Positions 55,358 through 64,000 of a stretch of 64,000 bases of DNA are shown here, one piece after another. Origin of the DNA: Thiocapsa roseopersicina (GTDB lineage Bacteria; Pseudomonadota; Gammaproteobacteria; Chromatiales; Chromatiaceae); contig NZ_FNNZ01000009.1 of the NCBI RefSeq assembly GCF_900106925.1, forward strand, positions 124,001 to 188,000. Direction: 5' to 3'. Position 1 is the stretch's first letter, and every line of letters begins with the position of its first letter. The notes under the pieces are model-generated. The model had not been told where the DNA came from, ran no database searches, and worked only from the letters and a program-made list of their open reading frames with translations. The position numbers were made by a program, and so were the translations under genes.

Positions 55358-56953
55358 TTGATCTCCACAGCCAACATCACCATGCAGTTCGGCGGCAAGC
55401 CGTTGTTCGAAAACGTCTCCGTTAAATTCGGCGGCGGCAATCGCTACGGCCTGATCGGTGCCAACGGCTGTGGAAAATCTACCCTGATGAAGATCCTGGG
55501 CGGGGATCTGGAGCCGAGTGCGGGCAACGTCTCGGTCGAGCCCGGCAAGCGGCTCGGCAAGTTGCGCCAGGACCAGTTCGCCTTCGAGAACTATGGGGTG
55601 CTCGACACCGTCATCATGGGCCACGAGGAGTTGTGGCAGATCAAGAAGGAGCGCGACCGCATCTATGCGCTTCCCGAGATGAGCGAGGAAGACGGCATGG
55701 AGGTGGCCCACCTCGAGGTGCATTTCGCCGAGCTGGACGGCTACACCGCCGAGGCGCGTGCCGGCGAGCTGCTGCTCGGCCTGGATATCCCGCTGGAGCA
55801 GCACGAAGGCCCGATGAGCGCCGTCGCACCCGGCTGGAAGCTGCGCGTGCTGCTCGCTCAGGCGTTGTTCGCGGATCCGGACATCCTGCTGCTGGACGAG
55901 CCCACCAACAACCTGGACATCAACAGCATCCGCTGGCTCGAGGAGGTGCTGAACGCGCGCAACAGCACCATGATCATCATCTCGCATGATCGCCATTTCC
56001 TGAACAGCGTCTGCACCCACATGGCCGACCTGGACTACGGCGAGCTGCGCGTCTATCCCGGCAACTACGACGAGTACATGACCGCCGCCAGCCAGGCGCG
56101 CACGCGTCTCTACTCTGACAACGCCAAGAAGAAGGCCCAGATCGCCGAGCTGCAGACCTTCGTCAGCCGCTTCTCGGCCAACGCATCCAAGGCAAAGCAG
56201 GCCACCTCGCGCCAGCGCCAGCTCGAGAAGATCAAGCTCGAAGACATCAAGCCCTCGAGTCGGGTCAACCCCTTCATTCGTTTCGGTCAAGACAAGAAGC
56301 TTTATCGTCTGGCCCTAGAGGTCGAGGGCCTCGCCACGGGCTACGACGGCAAGCCGCTCTTCAGCGGTCTAGACCTGACGGTCGAGGTCGGCGAGCGAGT
56401 GGCCATCATCGGCCCCAACGGCATCGGCAAGACCACCCTGCTGCGTAGCCTCGCCGGCGACCTCGCGCCCGACGGCGGCGAGATCAAATGGTCGGAGAAC
56501 AGCACCCTGGGCTATTTCGCCCAGGACCACGCGGCCGATTTTGCCGACAAGACCACCCTGTACGACTGGATGGATCAGTGGAAACAACCCGGCGACGACG
56601 AGCAGGTCATCCGCGGCACCCTGGGGCGGCTGCTGTTCTCGCAGGACGAGATCAAGAAGCCCGTGAACGTGATCTCGGGCGGCGAGCAAGGCCGCATGCT
56701 CTTCGGCAAGCTGATGCTGCAGAAGCCCAATATCCTGCTGATGGACGAGCCGACCAACCATCTGGACATGGAGTCCATCGAGTCGCTCAACACCGCGCTG
56801 GAAGACTACCCGGGCACACTGATCTTCGTCAGTCACGACCGCGAGCTGATCTCGTCTCTCGCAACCCGGATCATCGAGCTGACGCCCCGCGGCGTGGTCG
56901 ACTTCCGCGGGAACTACGAAGACTATGTCGAGCGCGAGGGCACTGCGGCTTGA
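55358..56953 (+). CDS. ybiT: ABC-F family ATPase YbiT
   Basis: The 531-residue soluble protein has two ABC domains: GANGCGKST and GPNGIGKTT, with [11 protein letters not shown] and [11 protein letters not shown] as Walker B, joined by a charged linker ([28 protein letters not shown]). It is close to E. coli YbiT in length and wording. ABC-F proteins act at the ribosome E site. The likely start is the TTG at 55358 (read [12 protein letters not shown]), as in YbiT, with GGA at a fair distance. There is no ATG at this point. Confidence 0.93.
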   Translation: MISTANITMQFGGKPLFENVSVKFGGGNRYGLIGANGCGKSTLMKILGGDLEPSAGNVSVEPGKRLGKLRQDQFAFENYGVLDTVIMGHEELWQIKKERDRIYALPEMSEEDGMEVAHLEVHFAELDGYTAEARAGELLLGLDIPLEQHEGPMSAVAPGWKLRVLLAQALFADPDILLLDEPTNNLDINSIRWLEEVLNARNSTMIIISHDRHFLNSVCTHMADLDYGELRVYPGNYDEYMTAASQARTRLYSDNAKKKAQIAELQTFVSRFSANASKAKQATSRQRQLEKIKLEDIKPSSRVNPFIRFGQDKKLYRLALEVEGLATGYDGKPLFSGLDLTVEVGERVAIIGPNGIGKTTLLRSLAGDLAPDGGEIKWSENSTLGYFAQDHAADFADKTTLYDWMDQWKQPGDDEQVIRGTLGRLLFSQDEIKKPVNVISGGEQGRMLFGKLMLQKPNILLMDEPTNHLDMESIESLNTALEDYPGTLIFVSHDRELISSLATRIIELTPRGVVDFRGNYEDYVEREGTAA

Positions 56954-56996
56954 GTCTGTTTTCGAATCATCGCGGCATCGACGGCGGGATGCCGGA

Positions 56997-58133
56997 TCAC
57001 AGCCGACTGAGACTCACCGTCTGCCGAAAACGGGCCAGGGCTGCGGCGAATGCCAGGGCCCCAAGCCCCAGTGTCGCGGCCAGGTGCGTCCAAACCAGGT
57101 CAAGCCCGGCGCCTCGAAAGACCACGGACTGGACGAAGGCGACGAAGTGGGTCGTCGGCGAGACGAGCATCACCCGTTGCAACAGCTCGGGCATGGCATC
57201 GAGCGGGGTGTTCGCGCCCGAGAGCATGTACATCACCAGGAACACCGGGATGGAGAGCAGCCCGAACTGAGGCATGGTCCGGGCGAGCGTGGCGAGCAGG
57301 ATGCCGAGCGCGGTGATCGCGAAGAGATAGACCCCGAGGCCGAGCACGAAGAGTCCGAGCGAGCCCGCAGTGGGCACCCCGAGCAGCCCCTGGACGATCG
57401 CGACCATGGCGAAGGTCGCGCCGAGGAGAATGACCAGGCCGTTGGCCCAAACCTTGGCGAGCATGATCTCGGCGGCGTTGAGCGGCATCACCAGCAGATG
57501 CTCGATAGTGCCGTGCTCGCGCTCGCGGATCAGGGCCGCCCCGGTGAGCACGATGCCGAGCAGAGTGACCATGTTGACGATCTGCATCACGGACATGAAC
57601 CAGGCCGACTCGCCGTTGGGATTGAAGGCGAGCCGGATCACCGAGGCCACGGCCGGAGCCCCGGCCGGTGAGGATTCCGCGCGATCGCCTTGGAGATAGA
57701 GCAGCGGCTCCTCGACAAGCACCCGCTCCAGATAGCGCGCCCCCGCGCCGGCCATCGCCATGGCGGTCGCATCCACGATGACCTGCACGGCCGGGCGACG
57801 CCCTTCCGCGGCATCGGCCTGGAGACGCGGCGGGATGTCGATCACGAACGTATAGCGACCCGCGTCCATGGCCGCGTCGATCTCGTCCACCCCGATCTGC
57901 TCGGGTGCCTGAAAGTACGGCGGGAGCAGGGTCTCCGTCAGGCGCACCGAGAGTTGCGAGCGGTCCTCGTCCACCACCGCCACGGAGGCATGCTCGAGCT
58001 GGAGTTTCACCCCGCGGGACGGGGCGATGATGGCGAAGGTGAAGGCATAGATGATCAAGAAGACCAGCACCGGGTCATAGCGCAGGCTGATCAACTCCTT
58101 CAGCCCCAGTCGGTAGACATTCGCGAGCCGCAT
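56997..58133 (-). CDS. ABC-2 type efflux permease (YhhJ-like)
   Basis: The 378-residue membrane protein has one N-terminal helix, a large external domain (residues 45-170) and five C-terminal helices with INMVTLLGIVLTGAALIREREHGTIEHLLVMPL, the ABC-2 permease signature. It starts one base behind the RbbA-type gene and is the last gene of the operon. It probably works with the adjacent fused ATPase-permease and the membrane fusion protein. Confidence 0.9.
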   Translation of the reverse strand: MRLANVYRLGLKELISLRYDPVLVFLIIYAFTFAIIAPSRGVKLQLEHASVAVVDEDRSQLSVRLTETLLPPYFQAPEQIGVDEIDAAMDAGRYTFVIDIPPRLQADAAEGRRPAVQVIVDATAMAMAGAGARYLERVLVEEPLLYLQGDRAESSPAGAPAVASVIRLAFNPNGESAWFMSVMQIVNMVTLLGIVLTGAALIREREHGTIEHLLVMPLNAAEIMLAKVWANGLVILLGATFAMVAIVQGLLGVPTAGSLGLFVLGLGVYLFAITALGILLATLARTMPQFGLLSIPVFLVMYMLSGANTPLDAMPELLQRVMLVSPTTHFVAFVQSVVFRGAGLDLVWTHLAATLGLGALAFAAALARFRQTVSLSRL

Positions 58134-58134
58134 C

Positions 58135-60888
58135 TCAACGCTCCCGGGTTCGCAGCAGGGCAAGCCCGAGCAGGAAGAAGCCGAGCCCGAAGGCCGCCAG
58201 CACCAGATAATCGAGCCACAGATCAGCCAAAGTCAGCCCCTTGGTGAAGCTCCCCACGCTCACGTGATTAAACCAGGCGCTCGGGAAGCCGTAGCCCATG
58301 ATGCGCGCCGGCCCGGTCAGCGCGGAAACCGGCACCAGCATGCCGGAAAAGAGGATGGTCGGGATCGTGCTGACGATGGCGGTTCCGAACACCGCCGCGA
58401 TCTGGGTGCGCATGAAGGTGGACATGAGGAGCCCGAGCCCGGTGCTCGCGAAGACGAACAGGACCGCCCCGAGCGTGAGCCCGAGGAGACTCCCGGCAAG
58501 CGGCACCCGAAAGAGGAAGAGCGCCATCAAGAGCAGGATTAGGTAGCTCAGGAGCGCCAGACCCACGTACGGGAGCTGCTTGCCGAGCAGGAATTCCGCG
58601 CCCTTAGTTGGCGTGGCGTAGAGGTTGGTGATGGAGCCCAGCTCCTTCTCCCGCACCACCCCCACGGCGGTCATGGTGGCCGGGATCATGATGAGCAGCA
58701 GCATCAGGATCCCCGGCACCATGGCGTAGACGCTCTTGAAGTCCTGGTTGTAGCGAAAGCGCGTCTCGACGGTCACCGGAGATGCGGACAGCCCCGCGTA
58801 GACCTTGCTCCCAAGGATCTCCAGATACCCGCGATGCACGCCCTCGGCATAACCGCGAATGGTGTCGCCGCGGAAGGGGATGGCTCCATCGATGATGAAG
58901 CCGACCTCGGGCCTGGCGCCGCGCTGCAAATCCCGACCGAAGCCCGGCGGGATCTCGATCGCCAAGGTCAGCCGGCCGCTCTCGAGCCGCCGCCACATCT
59001 CGGCGGCATCACCCGGCGGCGCCTGCTCGGAGAACCAGGTCGAGCCGGCAAAGCGCTCCAGGTAGTCCCGACTCGCCGGGGTGCGATCGTGGTCGAGCAC
59101 GGCGTAGGCGATCTCGTCGACATCGAACGAGATCCCGAAGCCCATCCCGATCATCAGGATCATCGGCCCGAGCAGGGCGAAGGCGAGTCGGATGGGGTCG
59201 CGCCGAAGCTCGGTGCCCTCGCGCCGGGTATAGGCCCAGAGCCGGCGCAGCGAAAAGCGTGCGGTCCGGCGTGCCTTTCGCCGCGGCCGGACGAGCATGG
59301 GATCCTGCGTGGTCTCCCGATCGGCGGCGGTCTCCTCGCCCGCGTCCGCCGCACCCTGCTCCATGCAGGCAATGAAGGCATCCTCCAGCGTCGCCGCGCT
59401 CTGTCGGGCCTTGATGTCCGCGGGGGTGCCTTCGGCGAGCACCCGACCGCTGTGCATCAGCGAGATGCGGTCGCAACGCTCGGCCTCGTTCATGAAATGG
59501 GTGGAGATGAAGATGGTCACCCCTTGCTCGCGCGAGAGGATCAGGAGCTGCTCCCAGAAGCGATCTCGGGCGATCGGGTCGACCCCCGAGGTCGGCTCGT
59601 CCAGGATCAGGAGCTCGGGCGCGTGGATCACCGCCACCGCGAGCGACAGACGCTGGCGCACCCCGAGCGGCAGGGACTCGGCGCGGGCGTCGATTACGCG
59701 TGCAAGGTCGAAGCGCTCGGTGAGCTCCGCGATGCGCGCGGGGATGTGCTTCGGAGGCAGCCGGTAGAGCCGCGCGTGCAGGTCCAGGTTTTGGCGCACG
59801 CTGAGCTCGCCGTAGAGCGAGAAGGACTGGGACATGAAGCCCAGGCGCCGGCGCAGCGCCGTGTCCTCCGCATCCACCGGCCGGTCGAAGACCCACGCCT
59901 CGCCCTCGGTGACCGGAAGGAGGCCGGTGAGCATCCGCATGGTCGTGGTCTTGCCGCTGCCGTTGGAGCCGAGGAAGCCGAAGATCTCGCCCTTGCGGAT
60001 CGAGAGACTGACCCGATCGACCGCGGTGAAGTCGCCGAAGCGCCGGGTCAGTCCCTCGGCACGGATGGCGGGCGGCCCGTCTCCATCGGGCGTGCGAGGC
60101 GGCACCACCAGACGCCGATGGCCGCCGCGGCGCTCCTCGGGCAGCAGCGCGACGAAGACCGATTCCATGTCGCGCTCGCCGGTGGTTGCGCACAGCTCGC
60201 TCACGGTACCGGCGGCGAGCACCCGGCCCGCGTCCATCGCCACCAGGGTATCGAAGCGCTCAGCCTCCTCCATGTAGGCCGTGGACACCAGGATACTCAG
60301 ATCGGGGCGACGCCGCCGCAGCCGCTCCATCAGCTCCCAGAAGCGGCGGCGCGAGAGCGGGTCGACCCCGGTGGTCGGCTCGTCGAGGATCAACAGCTCG
60401 GGGTCGTGGATCAGCGCACAGCAGAGCCCGAGCTTCTGCTTCATCCCGCCGGAGAGATGCATCGCCGGACGCTCGGTGAAGGGGGCGAGGCCGGTGGCCG
60501 ACGTCAGCTCGGCGATGCGCTCCGCCCGGGTCGCCTTGTCCTGCCCGAACAAGCGGCCGAAGAAATCGAGGTTCTCCCGGACCGAAAGACTGGGGTAGAG
60601 ATTGCGACCGAGACCCTGGGGCATGTAGGCGATACGCTCGATCACGGCGTCGCGCGCGCGGCGCTGCCGCAGGTCATGCCCCAGCACCTCGACCCGACCG
60701 GACTGGATCTGCCGCACCCCCGCGATGATCCCGAGCAGGGTCGACTTGCCGACCCCGTCGGGTCCGATGACACCGGTCAGCCGTCCGGCGGGAAGCTCGA
60801 GCGCCACCTCGTCCAGGGCGCCCACACCCGGATAGGCGTGGCTCAGCCCGCTCAGTCGGACGACGGGGCCGGCGGCGTGCTCGGCCAT
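58135..60888 (-). CDS. rbbA: RbbA-type fused ABC ATPase and permease
   Basis: The 917-residue protein has a first ABC domain (Walker A GPDGVGKST near 42-50, LSGGMKQKLG, LILDEPTTGVDP) and a second (GSNGSGKTT near 303-310, LPLGVRQRLSLA, LLILDEPTSGVDP). A C-terminal ABC-2 permease starts near residue 555 (ELRRDPIRLAFALLGPMILMIGMGFG). This architecture is that of RbbA/YhiH, a ribosome-associated or export ATPase. Its neighbours here, an HlyD-type protein and a YhhJ-like permease, favour a tripartite export system. It overlaps the HlyD gene by 37 bp. Confidence 0.9.
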   Translation of the reverse strand: MAEHAAGPVVRLSGLSHAYPGVGALDEVALELPAGRLTGVIGPDGVGKSTLLGIIAGVRQIQSGRVEVLGHDLRQRRARDAVIERIAYMPQGLGRNLYPSLSVRENLDFFGRLFGQDKATRAERIAELTSATGLAPFTERPAMHLSGGMKQKLGLCCALIHDPELLILDEPTTGVDPLSRRRFWELMERLRRRRPDLSILVSTAYMEEAERFDTLVAMDAGRVLAAGTVSELCATTGERDMESVFVALLPEERRGGHRRLVVPPRTPDGDGPPAIRAEGLTRRFGDFTAVDRVSLSIRKGEIFGFLGSNGSGKTTTMRMLTGLLPVTEGEAWVFDRPVDAEDTALRRRLGFMSQSFSLYGELSVRQNLDLHARLYRLPPKHIPARIAELTERFDLARVIDARAESLPLGVRQRLSLAVAVIHAPELLILDEPTSGVDPIARDRFWEQLLILSREQGVTIFISTHFMNEAERCDRISLMHSGRVLAEGTPADIKARQSAATLEDAFIACMEQGAADAGEETAADRETTQDPMLVRPRRKARRTARFSLRRLWAYTRREGTELRRDPIRLAFALLGPMILMIGMGFGISFDVDEIAYAVLDHDRTPASRDYLERFAGSTWFSEQAPPGDAAEMWRRLESGRLTLAIEIPPGFGRDLQRGARPEVGFIIDGAIPFRGDTIRGYAEGVHRGYLEILGSKVYAGLSASPVTVETRFRYNQDFKSVYAMVPGILMLLLIMIPATMTAVGVVREKELGSITNLYATPTKGAEFLLGKQLPYVGLALLSYLILLLMALFLFRVPLAGSLLGLTLGAVLFVFASTGLGLLMSTFMRTQIAAVFGTAIVSTIPTILFSGMLVPVSALTGPARIMGYGFPSAWFNHVSVGSFTKGLTLADLWLDYLVLAAFGLGFFLLGLALLRTRER

Positions 60889-61964
60889 AGCGATGACCTC
60901 GGGGGCGGCAGTCTCGGTTCCAGATGCTCGGGCCAGGGCAGATCGGGCCGGAGCTGCACGTAGGCCACGCCGGGGAGCCCCGTCTTCACCAGTGCCTCAT
61001 AACGCGCGAGCAGATCGGGGTCGATCCGCACCTTGACGCGGAAGGCGAGCGACTCGCGCACGCTCTGCGTCTCGACCTGTTTGGGCGTAAACTGGGCGCG
61101 CGGGGCGACGAAGGAGACCTCCGCGGGGACCACATACTCGGGAGCGGCGTCCAGGACGATGCGCGCCTGCGCACCCAGCGGGACCCGTCCGGCCGCCGGT
61201 GTCGGCAGAAAGATGACCATGTAGACGTCGCCGAGATCGAGCAGGGTCAGGACCTTGCCGCCTACACCCAGCACCTCGCCCGGCTCCGCCAAGCGGTAAA
61301 GGACCCGTCCGCCGCGCGGCGCCTGGAGGGTGCTGTCCGCAATATCGACCTCGACGCGCTCGATGCCCGCCTGCGCCGCCTCGATCGCCGCCTCGGCCGC
61401 GACCACCTGCACGCGCGACGCCCACAAGGCCGCCTCGGCGCTGCGCACGCCGGTGCGCGCCTGATCGACCTGCTCCTCGGAGACGAACTGATCGGTGCGC
61501 GAGAGCCGCTGCAGCCGGTCGAGATCGCGCCGGGCGAAGTCCAGCTCGCTCTCGCGCTGCTCCACTACCGCAAGTGCATGCTGACGCTCCTGCTCGGCCT
61601 GCCGCAGCTCGGCGCGAACCTGGCGCTGCAGCGCCGCCAAGGCGTCGGTGTCGAGCACCGCGACGACCTGCCCTTGCTCGACCCGATCGCCCTCCTGTAC
61701 CCGCACCTCGGCCAGCCGTCCGGCCAGTTTGGTCGCGACATCCACCTCGGTCGCCTCGATCCGACCGTTGCCGACGGCAAAGCCCTCGGGAAGTACCGCA
61801 TCGCTCAGCAGACCTCGAACCGCGCCTGTGAGCATCCGGAGGTTTCCTCCGGCGACGAGCAGCCACCCCGCCAAGGCGACGGAGAGAACAGCGACGAGGA
61901 TCGCCGCGGCAAAAAGCCAGCGACGGCGTCCGATCATGAGAGGGGCCTGCGTGATCCGGGCCAC
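60852..61964 (-). CDS. HlyD-family membrane fusion protein
   Basis: The 370-residue protein has an N-terminal membrane anchor (residues 15-40), a biotinyl-lipoyl-like hairpin with VATKLAGRLAEVRVQEGDRVEQGQVVAVLDT, a coiled coil (about 105-190) and a second lipoyl half near APRGGRVLYRLAEPGEVLG. It would link the inner-membrane ABC units to the outer membrane. The start could also be the ATG nine codons later (MIGRRRW). It is the second gene of the operon and overlaps the next. Confidence 0.9.
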   Translation of the reverse strand: MARITQAPLMIGRRRWLFAAAILVAVLSVALAGWLLVAGGNLRMLTGAVRGLLSDAVLPEGFAVGNGRIEATEVDVATKLAGRLAEVRVQEGDRVEQGQVVAVLDTDALAALQRQVRAELRQAEQERQHALAVVEQRESELDFARRDLDRLQRLSRTDQFVSEEQVDQARTGVRSAEAALWASRVQVVAAEAAIEAAQAGIERVEVDIADSTLQAPRGGRVLYRLAEPGEVLGVGGKVLTLLDLGDVYMVIFLPTPAAGRVPLGAQARIVLDAAPEYVVPAEVSFVAPRAQFTPKQVETQSVRESLAFRVKVRIDPDLLARYEALVKTGLPGVAYVQLRPDLPWPEHLEPRLPPPRSSLWPSTPPAPSSD

Positions 61965-61992
61965 AAGACGGCCGTTCGCCCCGATAGGCCAG

Positions 61993-62322
61993 TCATGGAT
62001 GATCCTTTCGGCGACTCCGGCCGACGCGGCTCCGCAGACTGATCAGATCGTGCAGATCGCACAGCATGAAGTGGCGGTTGGCGGGATGGCCGAGATGCTT
62101 CACCGTGGCCGGATCACCGTCGTGATAGCGCCGCGCGGAGACACGGAAGGGTTCGGGCAGCGATCGATTGAATGGCGAGGGTTTGATCAACAGCCGAACG
62201 ACCTGCTCGAACAGTAGCGCATAGCGATCGCTGTCGGGCTCGCGATAGAGCAAGCCGAGATCGTCCCCGTAGATTCGGAAGAGGCTTAAATAGTCCTGTT
62301 CGTCGGGCTGAGAGCGGGTCAT
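61993..62322 (-). CDS. hypothetical leader gene of the efflux operon
   Basis: The 109-residue soluble protein starts at the ATG at 62322. It includes EQDYLSLFRIYGDDLGLLYREPDSDRYALLFEQVVRLLIKPSPFN and HPANRHFMLCDLHDLISLR. I do not recognise a family. It lies 28 bp ahead of the membrane fusion gene on the same strand, so it is probably cotranscribed and perhaps regulatory. Confidence 0.65.
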   Translation of the reverse strand: MTRSQPDEQDYLSLFRIYGDDLGLLYREPDSDRYALLFEQVVRLLIKPSPFNRSLPEPFRVSARRYHDGDPATVKHLGHPANRHFMLCDLHDLISLRSRVGRSRRKDHP

Positions 62323-62472
62323 CGGCGGCCTCCGTCGGAGCAAATCCCAAGCTCGCGCGGCGTTGCGAAGTCGGGATTTCAATCGCATCGGATAGGGTTG
62401 AACTCCGGCAGGCCGACACTTAGGCTTCGTATAATTGTAGACCCGTTCTCCACATCTGCCGGGGGCGATCCC

Positions 62473-62922
62473 ATGGGCATGTATGCGTCTTTGACATCCG
62501 TTCTTGATCGCGCCCTCGTCCGGACCCCGGCGGCAACCGGCGACCGTCCGCTTGGTCGAAGGGCTGCGCTGGTCCTCGCAATCGCCACCACCGCCGCGGC
62601 GACAGCCGTCGTGACCGCGCCCTTCTCGGCCGCGGGCGGGATGGACCCGGATCTGGTGCGACTCCTACACGCGATGGTCGGCATCAAGGGGATCATCGCA
62701 TTGGCGGCCGCAGCACTTGTGTATTGGCGGCTCGGTCATCCGATCGCGCGTCCTGTCGCGATCGGCTACGGTACCGCGATCTGCATCTCGGTGGCGGCGC
62801 TCGCCTGGCTCTGGACGCTCGCGAGTATCCCGCTCGGCTCGCTTTGTTTCTACGGCGGCTTGGCGGGTCTGATCCTGGTCGGACGTTTCGATTCGGGTCT
62901 TTCGGCAGGTCTCGGAGGCTGA
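62473..62922 (+). CDS. four-helix membrane protein, unknown function
   Basis: The 149-residue product has hydrophobic segments ALVLAIATTAAATAVVTAPF, MVGIKGIIALAAAALVYW, AIGYGTAICISVAALAWLW and SLCFYGGLAGLILVGRF. The ATG at 62473 has a GGGGG stretch upstream. I cannot name a family. It converges with the lipoprotein hydrolase gene, leaving 12 bp between the stops. Confidence 0.68.
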   Translation: MGMYASLTSVLDRALVRTPAATGDRPLGRRAALVLAIATTAAATAVVTAPFSAAGGMDPDLVRLLHAMVGIKGIIALAAAALVYWRLGHPIARPVAIGYGTAICISVAALAWLWTLASIPLGSLCFYGGLAGLILVGRFDSGLSAGLGG

Positions 62923-62934
62923 GCGACCGAGACG

Positions 62935-63789
62935 TCATCCGCCGGCCCATTGATCCGCCTGCTTCTCCTTCGACGGAGGCTCGACCAAGGAAACAACCGC
63001 CTCGGTGGCTGCCGCGATGATGTCTCCACGCGACGATGACTCGTCGGGTGCGTCGCGTTTGCAGACCAGCCGACAGAGCCAGTCGGTGGGTGACTCGAAG
63101 TCGCAGTGCTCGGCGCCCGTGACACGCTCCACGGCGGCACGATCGGTCGCGGAGAAGACGGCGAGACCATTGTTCTCGGCGTTGCAGGGCGAGGGATCCC
63201 CGACCAGTCCGATCAGCGGGCGATCCAGACCGGCGGCCATCCCCTCGCCGAGCCGACCTGCGTCGACCAGATCGAGTGCGACGACGCCGAGCGTGCGCGG
63301 GTCGTTGCGACCCGCAACTAAAGCCGCCAGCCCGCCGGCCGAGAATCCGGCATAGACGATCCGTTTTGCATCCAGCGCATCCGCCACGCGAATCATATCC
63401 AGTCCATTGCGGACATGCCGTCCGTCCCAGAACCGCGCATTGCAAAAATCCAGGGTCACGGTCGGGATCCCCTCCTCGGCGAGTGCTTGCGCCAGATCGG
63501 CCATGCGCTCCTGGCTGCGGAGGAAACCATGCCCGAGGACGACCAGGTCCTCGGTCCGCGCTGTTGTCGGTCGATACAGGCGATAATGCAGTGCGCAGCC
63601 CGTCTCCGAGTCAACCACACCGGCCTCGACGTGCCGGTCGGAACCATCACCGCGCGATGAAAGAGACGCGCCGGGCAACGCCTCGGCGACTTCCTTGTCC
63701 AATAGGGGCGTGTGCTCGTCCTCCCGTGCGACCAGCCCGAAACAGCCCGCCAGGACCAGACAAACACACAAAATGGCTGTAAACTTCAC
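62935..63789 (-). CDS. alpha/beta hydrolase lipoprotein
   Basis: The 284-residue protein uses a GTG start and has a lipobox LVLAGC at residue 16. The hydrolase core shows VVLGHGFLRSQERM, the nucleophile elbow GFSAGGLAAL and late EHCDFESP with a likely catalytic His. It would be membrane-anchored and act outside the cytosol on an ester. The closest described enzymes are dienelactone-hydrolase-like lipases, but the substrate is not evident. Confidence 0.82.
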   Translation of the reverse strand: MKFTAILCVCLVLAGCFGLVAREDEHTPLLDKEVAEALPGASLSSRGDGSDRHVEAGVVDSETGCALHYRLYRPTTARTEDLVVLGHGFLRSQERMADLAQALAEEGIPTVTLDFCNARFWDGRHVRNGLDMIRVADALDAKRIVYAGFSAGGLAALVAGRNDPRTLGVVALDLVDAGRLGEGMAAGLDRPLIGLVGDPSPCNAENNGLAVFSATDRAAVERVTGAEHCDFESPTDWLCRLVCKRDAPDESSSRGDIIAAATEAVVSLVEPPSKEKQADQWAGG

Positions 63790-64000
63790 TTGACACTTAG
63801 CCCGTCATACTGAATTGACATTTGTTGCGCCGCATCAACGCACACTCTCGAAGACTGGGGGAGGATGGGGGCGGAGACATGGACTCGAGGGTTCGATTCG
63901 ACTCCGGGCGGCGATTGCCCCTTCACGTGAAGTGCGGCTGACCGACGACGAAAAAACCTCCGATGCCGAGGCGACAACCGCCGCAGCAGGGACCCGATGG

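Noticed and set aside
63881-63915. GGTTCGATTC resembling a tRNA T-loop near the right edge
   Set aside because: The flanking bases do not form a five-pair T stem and no acceptor or anticodon arm is found around it.

Overview
The window is high-GC, gene-dense DNA typical of a gammaproteobacterium. Housekeeping order (secD-secF after yajC and tgt, ybbA/ybbP divergent from tesA, opgG-opgH, trkA-trkH, rnk, ybiT) and accessory genes (sbtA-sbtB bicarbonate uptake, a sulfide:quinone-reductase-like flavoprotein, glycogen genes, a ferrosome-type operon) suggest an anaerobic or microaerophilic autotroph. A purple sulfur bacterium of the Chromatiaceae is my best guess, inferred from gene content and not proved by a marker gene. 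I saw no rRNA, tRNA, complete insertion sequence, prophage or CRISPR array.

Layout. 0-7 kb: a cut-off MoxR-type ATPase, a small acidic protein with a good terminator, the ybbP-ybbA ABC exporter divergent from tesA with overlapping start codons, an SQR-like flavoprotein and rnk. 7-18 kb: terC, sbtA-sbtB behind a tandem palindromic operator-like region, a P-type ATPase coupled to a universal stress protein, a mini HTH protein, trkA-trkH, an ApbE lipoprotein and a remnant of an AI-2E-type permease. 18-25 kb: msrA, HAD phosphatase, tgt, yajC, secD, secF, and an orphan transcript candidate with anti-Shine-Dalgarno motifs. 25-40 kb: DUF2934, a DUF2760-Hsp70 pair, the osmoregulated periplasmic glucan genes, then a carbohydrate block (degenerate SbmA/YddA-like ABC protein, GH1 glycosidase, glycogen synthase with a long disordered N-terminus, GH13 protein).

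39.7-45.1 kb is the most interesting part. Four small glycine-rich or membrane proteins overlap one another by a few bases and lead into a P1B-type ATPase that has S-C-A in place of the usual CPx motif. A stand-alone HMA2-type protein with the same PGRLR motif follows. This looks like a six-gene ferrosome (fez) operon. A good sigma70 promoter with a Fur-like half-site lies in front. The region is full of a short repeat family (about 87-bp modules with TTAAACCGCG ends, often paired into about 193-bp units) whose ends supply the stop codons of the flanking genes.

45-64 kb: a DUF900-type hydrolase, a HerA-like ATPase, rhodanese, TerB-like protein, periplasmic cyclophilin, an orphan Phd/YefM antitoxin whose PIN toxin is cut by a stop codon, a ParA-like ATPase with a methyltransferase, HIT protein, gloA, a 167-bp palindromic MITE-like element, a cold-shock gene, ybiT, an RbbA-type efflux operon and a lipoprotein hydrolase.
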